Of a stretch of 64,000 nucleotides of DNA, positions 1-9,100 are shown in pieces. A program made the translations under genes and the position numbers. Source of the DNA: Cognaticolwellia mytili (lineage in GTDB: Bacteria; Pseudomonadota; Gammaproteobacteria; Enterobacterales; Alteromonadaceae); assembly GCF_002104475.1 (NCBI RefSeq), contig NZ_NBOF01000003.1:186001-250000 (forward strand), written 5' to 3'. The notes under the pieces were generated by a model. It made no database searches, was not told the DNA's origin, and saw only the letters and a list, made by a program, of their open reading frames with translations. Within the stretch, counting starts at the first letter, position 1. Each line of letters opens with the position of its first letter.

Positions 1-402
1 GAAATCAATGGCGCTGAACTATCACTCAATTATCAAGGGTTAGGTGGTACTCATGACTTTAATCTATCTTATACAGATGCTGAAGATAAGTCGACAAACA
101 AGCAATTGATACGTCGAGCGAAAGAAAAATTTAATTACAAGTACACTACATCATTAAGTGGTGCAGATATCTATGCTGAGTACCAGTTTGTTGGCTCTAG
201 AACTGATTCAGTTTTTGGTGTCCCAGGACCCGTAAATTTAGGTGCTTTCCAGCTAGTTAACCTTGGTGTGAACTACGACGTGTCTGATAATTTTAGTGTT
301 TCATCACGTGTGACTAATTTATTGGATAAAGAATACCAAACAGTTAGCACTTACAATACACAGGAACGTGCATTTTATGTTGGCGTTACTTACACAAATT
401 AA
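1..402 (+). CDS. TonB-dependent receptor, C-terminal fragment (5' end outside window)
   Basis: The reading frame is open from base 1 and gives the last 133 residues of an outer-membrane beta-barrel receptor. Alternating hydrophobic/polar strands and the motif VTNLLDKEYQTV are typical of the last strands of TonB-dependent receptors, as is an aromatic-rich terminal strand (AFYVGVTYTN). The ATG at 106 is internal, because the frame continues upstream without a stop. It lies next to a cobalamin cluster, so a BtuB-like corrinoid receptor is the natural guess, but the plug domain and TonB box that would help decide are not in the window. A strong terminator follows. Confidence 0.85.
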   Translation, partial: EINGAELSLNYQGLGGTHDFNLSYTDAEDKSTNKQLIRRAKEKFNYKYTTSLSGADIYAEYQFVGSRTDSVFGVPGPVNLGAFQLVNLGVNYDVSDNFSVSSRVTNLLDKEYQTVSTYNTQERAFYVGVTYTN

Positions 403-428
403 GATATAAAGCTTAGTTTGTAACTTTA

Positions 429-456
429 AAAGGCACCTGACGAGGTGCCTTTTTTA
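429..456 (+). terminator. Rho-independent terminator after the TonB-dependent receptor
   Basis: A 9-bp perfect stem (AAGGCACCT / AGGTGCCTT) with a 4-nt loop is followed by a run of T. It ends the receptor transcript. Confidence 0.85.
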
Positions 457-490
457 TGTACAGGATGTACAGTATGTTGCGATCACATGG

Positions 491-522
491 ATGTGAAAGA
501 GCGTGTATGTGAAAGAGCGTGT
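491..522. repeat. Two perfect tandem copies of a 16-bp unit
   Basis: The unit ATGTGAAAGAGCGTGT occurs twice head to tail (491-506 and 507-522) between the receptor terminator and the 3' end of cobD. No function is evident. It may be a simple slippage duplication. Confidence 0.7.
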
Positions 523-569
523 ATGTATTACTCGTCTTAAATCTTAAACAAGGTTTGCGCTAACTTATT

Positions 570-1604
570 TTAAGCTACTTCGCCACAAGCCTGAAGACAA
601 GCATCCTCTAATCGCATAAGATTCTCTTCCACAGCAATGCCAAATCTTAACGTGTCTTGTTCATCTGAAAGTCGACAATAAACGCCTTGCTGGCACAGCA
701 AATGATAAAGCTTTTTTGCATTACCCGTTTGATAAAAACTTAAGGTAAGAAATAAATCACAGCCTTGAATAGTGCTAACTAATTTATCCGTAAATACCTG
801 CCACAATAAAGCTTCTTGTTGTACGCGTAGCGTATGTAATTTCTCGCATTGCTCATTGTGCCATGCATTATCGTTTAATGCTTTTTCTGCGATGATTTGC
901 GCAGGACCATTGACTTGCCATGGGCCTAATAGTGCTTTAAATCTTTCACACCAATAGCCATTAGCCACTAAAAAACCAATACGAATACCTGCTAGGCCAA
1001 AAAATTTACCAAATGAACGTAGTACGATGACGTGATTATCTTCGACCTTGCCGCAATAGGATTGACCATCTGGCATAACATCAATAAAAGCTTCATCAAG
1101 TATGAGTAAGCCGTTTAATTGTTTTAATCTCTCATGGTATTGAACGATTACTTCTCGGTCGAAAAACTTTCCCGTTGGGTTATTCGGATTAATGATCACC
1201 ACAACACAGTTTGTCGGTAGCTGGTTTATGTTAGGTAGCAACTCTTGATAAAAATGCAGTGTGTAGCCTGCTGATCTCCATGCCTTAGCATGTTCTTTAT
1301 AACCGCGTTCAGGTAGATATACATCTTGGCTTGCCATGTTTTTTTGGCTATATAGCTCAGGTAAAGCCTTAATAATTGCCTGACTGCCATTAGTAACGAG
1401 AAGCTCTGAACATTGATAATACTGCTTGGCTACAGCAATAAGCGCTGGGCTTTGCTGTGGAAGTTGTTGCCAAGCCTTTAAGGGGATGTCAGGAATAGGG
1501 TAGCTAAGCGGTGCAATACCCGTGGATACGTCGAGCCAGTCAGATAAGGGTATTTTATATTGCTCAGCAACTTGTTGTAGCTGCCCACCATGAATTAACG
1601 CCAT
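570..1604 (-). CDS. cobD: Threonine-phosphate decarboxylase (CobD-type PLP enzyme)
   Basis: A 344-residue fold-type I PLP enzyme. It has the aspartate-aminotransferase landmarks NPNNPTG (about 139-145), LDEAF (D170) and SFGKFFGLAGIRIG with the PLP lysine at K200 and an arginine at R208. The family decarboxylates L-threonine O-3-phosphate to (R)-1-amino-2-propanol phosphate, the linker between the corrin ring and the nucleotide loop of B12. The closest alternative, histidinol-phosphate aminotransferase, is disfavoured by the cbiB and cobC neighbours. It is the last gene of the minus-strand order cobC, cbiB, cobD. The start is the ATG at 1604. Confidence 0.9.
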   Translation of the reverse strand: MALIHGGQLQQVAEQYKIPLSDWLDVSTGIAPLSYPIPDIPLKAWQQLPQQSPALIAVAKQYYQCSELLVTNGSQAIIKALPELYSQKNMASQDVYLPERGYKEHAKAWRSAGYTLHFYQELLPNINQLPTNCVVVIINPNNPTGKFFDREVIVQYHERLKQLNGLLILDEAFIDVMPDGQSYCGKVEDNHVIVLRSFGKFFGLAGIRIGFLVANGYWCERFKALLGPWQVNGPAQIIAEKALNDNAWHNEQCEKLHTLRVQQEALLWQVFTDKLVSTIQGCDLFLTLSFYQTGNAKKLYHLLCQQGVYCRLSDEQDTLRFGIAVEENLMRLEDACLQACGEVA

Positions 1605-1661
1605 TTTGTTCCTGTTATCGAAATTAAATTATACATATTAACTCTTTAGAATTAATGAAAA

Positions 1662-2690
1662 CTATTGCAAGTAAATGATTAACTGAAAAATAAATACTAT
1701 TGCTAGTAACAACAAGCTGGCACGACTCACTAAAGTTAAACTTGCTGGAATATCTTCATTTGTAACTTCACTGCCAGACCCTAAAACTGGTGAATGAATA
1801 ACTTTGCCATGATATTGAGCACTGCCGCCTAATTTTCTGGACATTACCGTTGCCCCCGCAGCCATTACCCAACCGCCGTTATGGCTCTTATATTGGTTGC
1901 CTTGGCTGTACGCGTTATGAATTGCTTGAGTGAACTTTCTTTGTTGTAAACCTTGTATGGCATAAAGTACTGTACAGCATTTTCCTGAAATGAAACCCAG
2001 TAAATCATCTAATCGCGCGCTAGCATAACCGAAATTAATAAAACGTGAATTCTTATAACCCCACATGGCATCTAAGGTATTGGCAAATCGGTGCACAATA
2101 ACCAAAGGCGCTCCGCCAATAAGGTAATAAACTAATGATGCTATAACAGAGTCGTGACCATTTTCTAGCATAGATTCAACCGTGGCTCTTGACATTTCTT
2201 GTTCGGAAAGTGCTGTAGTTTCACGGCTAACAATATAACCGGTAAAGCGACGTGCCGTTATTAAATCACCAGATTTTAGTGGTCGATAAATTTGCAAGGC
2301 ATGTTGATGCAAGCTATTTAGCCCTAGCGCTAAATACAGCACTGTGGCATCAGCGGCTATTTGCCAATACCAAGTTAAGTTTTCAATAAATAAAAAATAA
2401 AACACAGGCAATGGTATGACTAGAAAACACCACGCAATAGTGCCAAGCAGTTTAGTTTTTAGGGCTGATATTTTTGAGATGTTTTCTGAAGATAACGAGT
2501 TAAGCGTTACTGCTAGTTTATTTGCTAACCAACCAAAGCCAACCAAGTAATGAAAGCGCTTTGCTTCACCTAAGTTTTTATCTAACAAAAGTGCGATTAA
2601 TAACGTTAATGCAGTGCTAAACTCAGAAAGTATCGCTACAACTTGTTGAAATATGTGGTGCTGAAAAATATGTTCAAACAATGTTGGCAC
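1662..2690 (-). CDS. cbiB: Adenosylcobinamide-phosphate synthase CbiB (integral membrane)
   Basis: A 342-residue polytopic membrane protein with the CbiB signatures: ESMLENGHDSVIASLVYYL, the GGAPL segment, NTLDAMWGYKN and FGYASARLDDLL. CbiB joins aminopropanol or its phosphate to adenosylcobyric acid to give adenosylcobinamide (phosphate) at the inner membrane. Hydrophobic helices are concentrated in the N-terminal half, with one at the extreme C-terminus. It lies between cobC and cobD with short gaps, so the three genes probably form one transcript. Standard CbiB lengths are near 310-320 residues, so this copy is slightly long. Confidence 0.92.
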   Translation of the reverse strand: MPTLFEHIFQHHIFQQVVAILSEFSTALTLLIALLLDKNLGEAKRFHYLVGFGWLANKLAVTLNSLSSENISKISALKTKLLGTIAWCFLVIPLPVFYFLFIENLTWYWQIAADATVLYLALGLNSLHQHALQIYRPLKSGDLITARRFTGYIVSRETTALSEQEMSRATVESMLENGHDSVIASLVYYLIGGAPLVIVHRFANTLDAMWGYKNSRFINFGYASARLDDLLGFISGKCCTVLYAIQGLQQRKFTQAIHNAYSQGNQYKSHNGGWVMAAGATVMSRKLGGSAQYHGKVIHSPVLGSGSEVTNEDIPASLTLVSRASLLLLAIVFIFQLIIYLQ

Positions 2691-2745
2691 TGCCTTAGCT
2701 TTCTTTGCTGATTGAAATGTCTTAATTTAAATGACTTAACGTAAG

Positions 2746-3348
2746 TTACTTTATTGTGTCAGCCATCTGATCAATTAATTGAAAACTGTGCTTTTGATGT
2801 TGATAAGTCAACGTTAATAAGCAACCATTATCGAATAGATCATAGGCGTTATCGGTAGAGCTTTCTCCAAGCTTTGCTAATAAGCAACGTAAAGCTTCGC
2901 CATGGAAAATAACCAGTATGTTTTTATTTTGATTATTTTCTGCCAGCGATTGCAGTGTTTGATAAATGCGTGTGCCGCATTGCACTGCGCTTTCACCATC
3001 AACAGGTTTAAGCTCGGTAAATTGATGTAATATTTCGTGATAGTTTTTATCGCTTTTAATGTCATCAACATGCTCTCCCTGCCAATGCCCTAAGTTTCGC
3101 TCAATCAAGTCATCTACATTGATAACCGGAACATTTAATTGCTGTTGGCATATTCTTGCGCTTGCAATTGCCCGGCCAAGCGATGATGAAACGATTAAAT
3201 CAATGTTTTTATCGGCAAGCTGCTGAGCAATATTTTCTGATTGTTGTTTACCAACTGCCGTTAATTCACTGTCTAATTGACCTTGAAAACGTTGTACCTT
3301 ATTCCACAGAGTTTGCCCATGACGCGCTAAATATAACTTTGTTTTCAT
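2746..3348 (-). CDS. cobC: Alpha-ribazole phosphatase (histidine phosphatase family)
   Basis: A 200-residue phosphoglycerate-mutase-like phosphatase. The catalytic RHG motif is at 9-11 (H10 nucleophile), SSSLGRA holds the second arginine (R59), and the second histidine lies in FHGEALR (H149). On family grounds it dephosphorylates alpha-ribazole-5'-phosphate (or adenosylcobalamin phosphate) late in nucleotide-loop assembly. Fold alone would allow a general histidine phosphatase, but it is first in a cobC-cbiB-cobD cluster. It is divergent from the riboswitch-led operon. No riboswitch was recognised on its own leader side. Confidence 0.85.
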   Translation of the reverse strand: MKTKLYLARHGQTLWNKVQRFQGQLDSELTAVGKQQSENIAQQLADKNIDLIVSSSLGRAIASARICQQQLNVPVINVDDLIERNLGHWQGEHVDDIKSDKNYHEILHQFTELKPVDGESAVQCGTRIYQTLQSLAENNQNKNILVIFHGEALRCLLAKLGESSTDNAYDLFDNGCLLTLTYQHQKHSFQLIDQMADTIK

Positions 3349-3587
3349 TGCTTAACTCTATAGGTATTCAAGCATTAATTGGCTGTGGAGAATAACTAAA
3401 TCGTTAACTCGATTCAATGCAAATATATTCTCATTTAGGAATTTCTTTATCTCGCAGATGAAACTAGTACTTTAGTTCTAAGTCGTGTTATTGGTTGAAT
3501 AACCGTGGCGTATGGCGTAACATCAGCGCCGATTTAGGTGTCTTCAGTTGTAGCTTTAGCAGATAGAATTTTATCAGCAAAACACGG

Positions 3588-3758
3588 CTAATGAAGATGA
3601 AACGTGAAACTGGTGAAATACCAGTACTGCCCCCGCAACGGTAACTGTGAGCAGCAACAAAACCACTGTATTCGATACGACGTAGTTGAACGTTGATAAA
3701 AATATGGGAAGGTGTTGCAAGTGCGATGATCAGGAGTCCGGAGACCGGCCTATTCATA
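3588..3758 (+). promoter_or_regulatory. Cobalamin riboswitch
   Basis: The conserved cobalamin-riboswitch core is present: CTGGTGAAATACCAG, then CTGCCCCCGCAACGGTAA (3627-3644), then GGGAAGGTGTTGCAAG, then the B12-box end AGGAGTCCGGAGACCGGCC (3732-3750). Its ends can pair through ATGAA / TTCAT. It lies about 220 bases upstream of the BtuM-like gene and reads towards the plus-strand operon. The 3759-3975 leader presumably holds the expression platform. I saw a small AGTTATA / TATAACT hairpin near 3836-3857 but no clear intrinsic terminator, so control of translation is possible. Binding of adenosylcobalamin is expected to lower operon expression. Confidence 0.93.
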
Positions 3759-3975
3759 TTTATTGATAGCGAACTATCGATAATATTACTCGACAACTGC
3801 GGTGGGCGGTGATTCAGAGAACGGTATACGGCCTGAGTTATAACTTAAACTATAACTAAAAAACCGCGTTGTTTTTTATCAGTGTATTTTTGCACCACAA
3901 TGATTAACAGCACGGCGAGCAGCGTTTACCTACTTTGATTTCCTACACCGTTAATATTCTATAAACGGGATCGTT

Positions 3976-4593
3976 ATGAAATCAGCCAGCCAAAAAACAT
4001 CGATGAGTTTATTTGTTGCGGTATTAGCCGTATTAACTTTGCTTATGCTCGCCACACGCACGCACCATTTTTCCAGTTTGAATCATTTACCGAGCGCATC
4101 TATCGCTATTTTTTTCTTGGCGGGGATGTATTTACGTAATATCAAAGCATTTTGGTTTTTCTACATCATGACCTTAACCGTCGACCTTGCTTCTTCATAT
4201 TTTCGTGGCCAATTTGGTGACTGTATCACTACCTCGTATCCGGCATTAGTGCTGAGCTACGCAGCAATGTTCACTGCTGGCTATTATACTCGCCCTAATT
4301 GGCAACAAAGCGCATGGCAAGTCAATATCATTAGAGTGGCCTTAGCGTTATTTATTGCCAGTTCAATTGCCTTCTTTATTTCAAATGGTAGCTACTACGC
4401 ATTATCAGGAAAGTTTCCTGTATTGTCTTGGGCTGAATACGCCACGCGTGCTGATAAGTATTATTTCAAGTCTATTTCTAATCCTGTTTTCTATGTTATC
4501 TCAGCGATTATGATTGATTTTACTGTCAGTCATTTCTTCGCTGATAAAGCCATCAATACCGACACTGATAACAATGCTAATAATCAGCTTTAG
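3976..4593 (+). CDS. btuM: BtuM-like cobalamin transporter S component
   Basis: A 205-residue hydrophobic protein with about six membrane segments. It matches the BtuM family pattern: ATRTHHF near the first helix, LPSASIAIFFLAGMYLR, then FGDCITTSYPAL with a cysteine at 83. In characterised BtuM a cysteine at an equivalent place ligates the cobalt of cobalamin. That family can work as a solitary S component or with an ECF module. It is the first gene after the riboswitch, which supports a corrinoid substrate. No ECF T component, ATPase or BtuCDF gene is in the window. The low-complexity tail (TDTDNNANNQL) is likely disordered. Confidence 0.75.
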   Translation: MKSASQKTSMSLFVAVLAVLTLLMLATRTHHFSSLNHLPSASIAIFFLAGMYLRNIKAFWFFYIMTLTVDLASSYFRGQFGDCITTSYPALVLSYAAMFTAGYYTRPNWQQSAWQVNIIRVALALFIASSIAFFISNGSYYALSGKFPVLSWAEYATRADKYYFKSISNPVFYVISAIMIDFTVSHFFADKAINTDTDNNANNQL

Positions 4594-4682
4594 TTCTTCG
4601 TTGATTCGAAATAGTTCAGTTAGCAACTCGTTCAGTTAACAAATATCCCAGTCAACATCGCTTAGTAAGAAAGGATAGTTCA

Positions 4683-6101
4683 ATGGCTTCAGCAAAAAAG
4701 CAAACGCCTGCATTTCAAAATAAGCCAGTACACCAGCAAGGTACTGGTGTTATGTGTTCGGCATTAATTGTCGCTGCGCCGCATTCTGGCTCGGGGAAAA
4801 CTACAGTAACGGCTGCTCTGGCACGTTATCATCGAAACCAAGGTCGCAAAGTCACAGTATTTAAAGTTGGACCTGATTTTATCGACCCGATGATCTTACG
4901 CCAAGCCAGTGGTGAATTAGTTTATCAATTAGATCTCTGGCTCGTTGGAGAGCAGGGCTGCCAAGAATTGCTTTATCGTGCAGCACAAGAGTCGGATCTT
5001 ATTCTGATTGAAGGCGTAATGGGCTTGTTTGATGGTAACCCTAGTAGCGCGGATCTAGCTGAATATTTTAACATTCCAGTGCTTGGCGTTATTGATGCTA
5101 AAGCGATGGCACAAACCTTTGCCGCGGTTACGTTTGGCCTCGCAAAATTTAGAAAAAACTTACCTTTTTCTGGTGTGATTGCCAATCGTGTTAATAGCGC
5201 GCGTCATATCGAGTTGTTAAATGAAGGCTTTCCAGAAGAGTTTCGCTTTTATGGCCGTTTGCCAAAGGATGAAACCATTACCCTACCAGCACGTCATTTA
5301 GGGTTAGTGCTAGCGCAAGAGCTATCAAACATTGACGCCCAACTTGATCAAGCAGCAAGTCATATCGCTAATACAGGGTTAACCGACTTACCTGAAAAAG
5401 TAGAATTTTTTGCTAATAATATCGACAGTGACGAAGCTATGGTTGGGCAAGCATTGCTCGGTACGCGCATTATTATTGTGCGAGATAGTGCCTTTAGCTT
5501 TATTTATGCTGCCAATATCGCTTTTTTACAACAAGCTGGTGCCGAATTAGTATATTGCTCTGCACTGACTGATTCAAACCTTCCTGATGGCGATATTTTA
5601 TATATTCCGGGCGGCTATCCTGAGCTGTATATTGAACAGTTAATGGCGAACGTTACTTTTCTTGATGATGTTAAAGGCTTTGCTGCTAGCAATAAACCCA
5701 TTGTTGCTGAGTGTGGCGGTATGATGTATTTATTAGAGCAACTGACTGATATGTCAGGAAAAGAGTTTTCGATGATGGGCTTATTGCCTGGTAAAGCGGT
5801 CATGCAGAAAAAAGTCGCCGCTATTGGTTCACAGTGGGTTGAGTTAAAAGGTTTTGGCGATAACGCCAGTGGCTGCAATGGTACTTACGATACCGATAAT
5901 ATAATGCGAGGACATAGCTTTCATTATTCTTCTGCTGAAATTGACATAGCGCCTAGCGGGCAAACAACACATCATCCAAGTGAACGGGCAGGTGAATTTG
6001 TGTACCAACACAATAATATTCTTGCTTCTTATATGCATTGGTATTTACCAAGTAACCCTGATTTAACCTTACGTATTTTTAATAAGACTCGTTTTTTTTA
6101 A
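4683..6101 (+). CDS. cbiA: Cobyrinate a,c-diamide synthase
   Basis: A 472-residue two-domain amidotransferase. The N-terminal ATP domain has a P-loop APHSGSGKTT (K39) and the KVGPDFIDP signature. The C-terminal class I glutaminase domain has its nucleophile in AECGGM (C344) and a histidine in HSFHYSS (H414). It makes cobyrinic acid a,c-diamide from cobyrinic acid, glutamine and ATP. The CbiA/CobB assignment, rather than CobQ/CbiP, rests on this motif set and on length. An AAGGA box sits about 7 bases before the ATG. It is second in the riboswitch operon, where cobO acts on the same intermediate. Confidence 0.9.
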   Translation: MASAKKQTPAFQNKPVHQQGTGVMCSALIVAAPHSGSGKTTVTAALARYHRNQGRKVTVFKVGPDFIDPMILRQASGELVYQLDLWLVGEQGCQELLYRAAQESDLILIEGVMGLFDGNPSSADLAEYFNIPVLGVIDAKAMAQTFAAVTFGLAKFRKNLPFSGVIANRVNSARHIELLNEGFPEEFRFYGRLPKDETITLPARHLGLVLAQELSNIDAQLDQAASHIANTGLTDLPEKVEFFANNIDSDEAMVGQALLGTRIIIVRDSAFSFIYAANIAFLQQAGAELVYCSALTDSNLPDGDILYIPGGYPELYIEQLMANVTFLDDVKGFAASNKPIVAECGGMMYLLEQLTDMSGKEFSMMGLLPGKAVMQKKVAAIGSQWVELKGFGDNASGCNGTYDTDNIMRGHSFHYSSAEIDIAPSGQTTHHPSERAGEFVYQHNNILASYMHWYLPSNPDLTLRIFNKTRFF

Positions 6102-6166
6102 GCTGCCTGAATTATATTTTTCACTCTATTTTAATACGTCATTAGCACCATTTTATTAATGTTTTT

Positions 6167-9100
6167 ATGAGAATATCCATGACAAGTTTTATTTGTAGCA
6201 AGTCTTCCATCAAGTTATCTAGAAGACAGATCATCAACAATGTTCACTGTGCTATGACGTTATTTTTAGTTACTTTCATTAGTAGTTTTACCTTAAGTGC
6301 AGCAGAGCTAAACATGTTAGCGTTGGTTTCTGACCGGTCCGCGGCAAGTATGGTTGCTGGCGCACATCAATTCTTAGCAACCCAGAATTCAGCAACGCAA
6401 AACTCAACAACAGCTTTGACAAGCCAAAGCAATATTACTATTCGCAGTGTTAGTCAATTGAATCAATTAAGTAATAATCAAATTCAGCAACTGATTAACC
6501 AACACCAAAGCTTGGTGATTGCTGGTGTTTTTGGTGAATCTGTTGAGCGATTATTGGCGCTAAAATATCAAGATCAACAAACGCGCTTGATACTCAATAC
6601 TGACCGACGTTTAATGGTTTTACATCAAGACAGTCAAGGTGGCCGAATTGCTGACTTAGCTAAAAAGCAATTACAAACTTTGATGGCTTCATTTGATAAG
6701 AATAACTACTTATCTGCGTTAAATACCAAGCAGCAGCAATGGCCAAGGTTCGCTTATTGGTTGCAAGCTCGTGCTTATTGGCAAAACCGAGGAAAAGAAA
6801 ACCTAGGACATTTATTTGATTGGTTAAAGCAAATTACCTTATCTAAACGTTCGAATGAAAACCGTACTTTATTGGCACAAGCGCCGAAAATTTTACCGCT
6901 TCAACCGATACGTTTTTATTGGCAAGAGCAGTTAATTAATACCGCTGATTTAGCGAGTCATATCGCTGACAGTGTAGATAAGCCTGTGGTGTTTATTGTT
7001 GATCATGATACAGGCGATCAACCGGGACAATGGCAGTTACATCAACAGCTATGTCAGAAACAGTGGCAATGTGTCTCTGTACTTGCCGGTTGGGGTAAAG
7101 CGAGTGAACAGAGCATTGAAATTATCCGTGCTCTAAAAGCTACACAGCCATTAGCCATTATAGCACTGCAAGACTTTGTTATTGGTGGTGGGGAAGGCCG
7201 CGAGGCGGTAACTGAAAAATTCACTGCACTAAATATTCCAGTATTTAAAGGTATTCGAGTCACTGAACTCAGTGCTTTAGCATATCAACTTTCGCCAACA
7301 GGTTTACCTAGTGATAGCGTGCATTACCGTGTTGCTATGCCTGAACTTCAAGGTGTTTCACAACCACATGTTCTCGCATTAGCTTCAAGTGCGAAGCTAG
7401 ATTCATTAACCGGTGCAAGTTTATCTATCAGCCAAGTGTTAACAGCAGAAGTTGAGCGCTTACAAGCACGTGTAACTGCTTGGTTGGCGCTAAGAACAAC
7501 AGCTAACGCAAAGAAGAAGGTTGCCATTGTTTATTATAATCACCCTCCAGGGCGACATAATATCGGTGCCGATAATTTGGATGTGCAGCAGTCGTTATGG
7601 CAAATACTACAACAATTGAAAGCGCAAGGTTATGACCTAGGACCTGAAGCTGACTTTCCTAACTCTGCCGATGAATTACTCGATATTTTACAACAAAAAG
7701 CGGTGAATTTACCGCAAGATGCTGGCGCACTTAATAAAATGTCGCCGTTGATAAATGCGATGTCAGCAAGTGAATATCAAGGTTATTTCGATACCTTGCC
7801 AGCAGTGGTTAAAGCTGAAATGATTGAAGGGCCACTTGGATATTTACATGCTCAAGTTAACGATTACCTTTTTGCCGAAGGGAAGGCTGAGCTAGAACAA
7901 TTACCGGCAGTTGAACGTAGCGCAGTATTAAAAGCCTTACTTGAAAACGTGGAAAGTACCTCGATTGATTTACACCATGCACTTGATGGTATTCGACATA
8001 AAGGCCGTGTACGAGCTTTAGATTTGCTAGCACAGCTAACTGAAGAATATAGTGCGTTAATCACCTCTAGAGTTGCAAATAATGAGCTTGCCACTAAACA
8101 ATGGCAAACGGCGGAAGCGCTTAAAAACGCACTCATTGCTATGCAAATTGAAGGTATTCGCGGTTGGGGTAAAGTGCCAGGGAAAACGATGGTATGGAAG
8201 AATAAAATTCTTTTACCGGGCGTGCAATTTGGCAATATATTTTTAGGTCCACAACCGCCACGAGGTTGGGAGCTCAACGAAGAGTTATTACACGCGAATA
8301 TGACTTTTCCACCACCACACCAGTACTTGGCGTTTTACTATCATTTACGTGAAGTTTTCAAAGCTAATGCTATCGTGCATTTAGGTCGCCATTCAACTTA
8401 CGAATTTTTGCCAAAACGTGCCGTTGGTTTATCAGCGAGTGATTATCCTTCGCTTATTATTGAAAGTATTCCCAGTATTTATCCATACATTGTTGATGGG
8501 GTAGGTGAGGGTATTCAAGCTAAGCGTCGTGGTATTGCTGTGATGTTAGACCATTTAACGCCGCCTTTAGCCACTACCGAACTATACGATGGTTTATTGC
8601 AATTGCGTCAGCTAATTGAAAGCGCTGAAGCGGCATCAAACCAAGACACTAAGAAAAAAGCCATCAAAGCGCTACGTCATAAAATTCAAGTGCTGAACTT
8701 AACCGATGAGCTTGTTGCCAGCATGGATGAAGAACTACAAGTTCGAGGCATTGGCTTTGGTGAAGTAGACGACGATTTTTTATTGCATGAAGTAGGGCAT
8801 TATCTAACGAAGCTGCAAGAAGATTTTATGCCGTTAGGCTTGCATGTATATGGTAAAGATTGGCAAGAAGAGGCCATTGATACCATGATGACATCAATTG
8901 AGAAAGGCGAGTTAGACCTTAATCAGCAGCAACGTAAAACGATAAAACAGAACCTGATCAAATCACCAAAAAGTGAGATGACAGCCTTTTTGAATGCGCT
9001 AAATGGCGGTTATGTTGCTCCAGGTAAAGGTAACGACCCGATCAGAACACCGGACGCTTTACCAACCGGTCGTAACTTTTATGCCTTAGATAGCAGTTTG

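Noticed and set aside
3488-3796. 102-codon open frame on the minus strand
   Set aside because: It lies across the cobalamin riboswitch and its conserved structure. The protein has no recognisable features, so it is a chance frame.
7864-8277. 137-codon minus-strand frame inside the CobN-like gene
   Set aside because: Antisense to a well-conserved coding region, rich in Cys/Ser/Pro as expected of a shadow frame.
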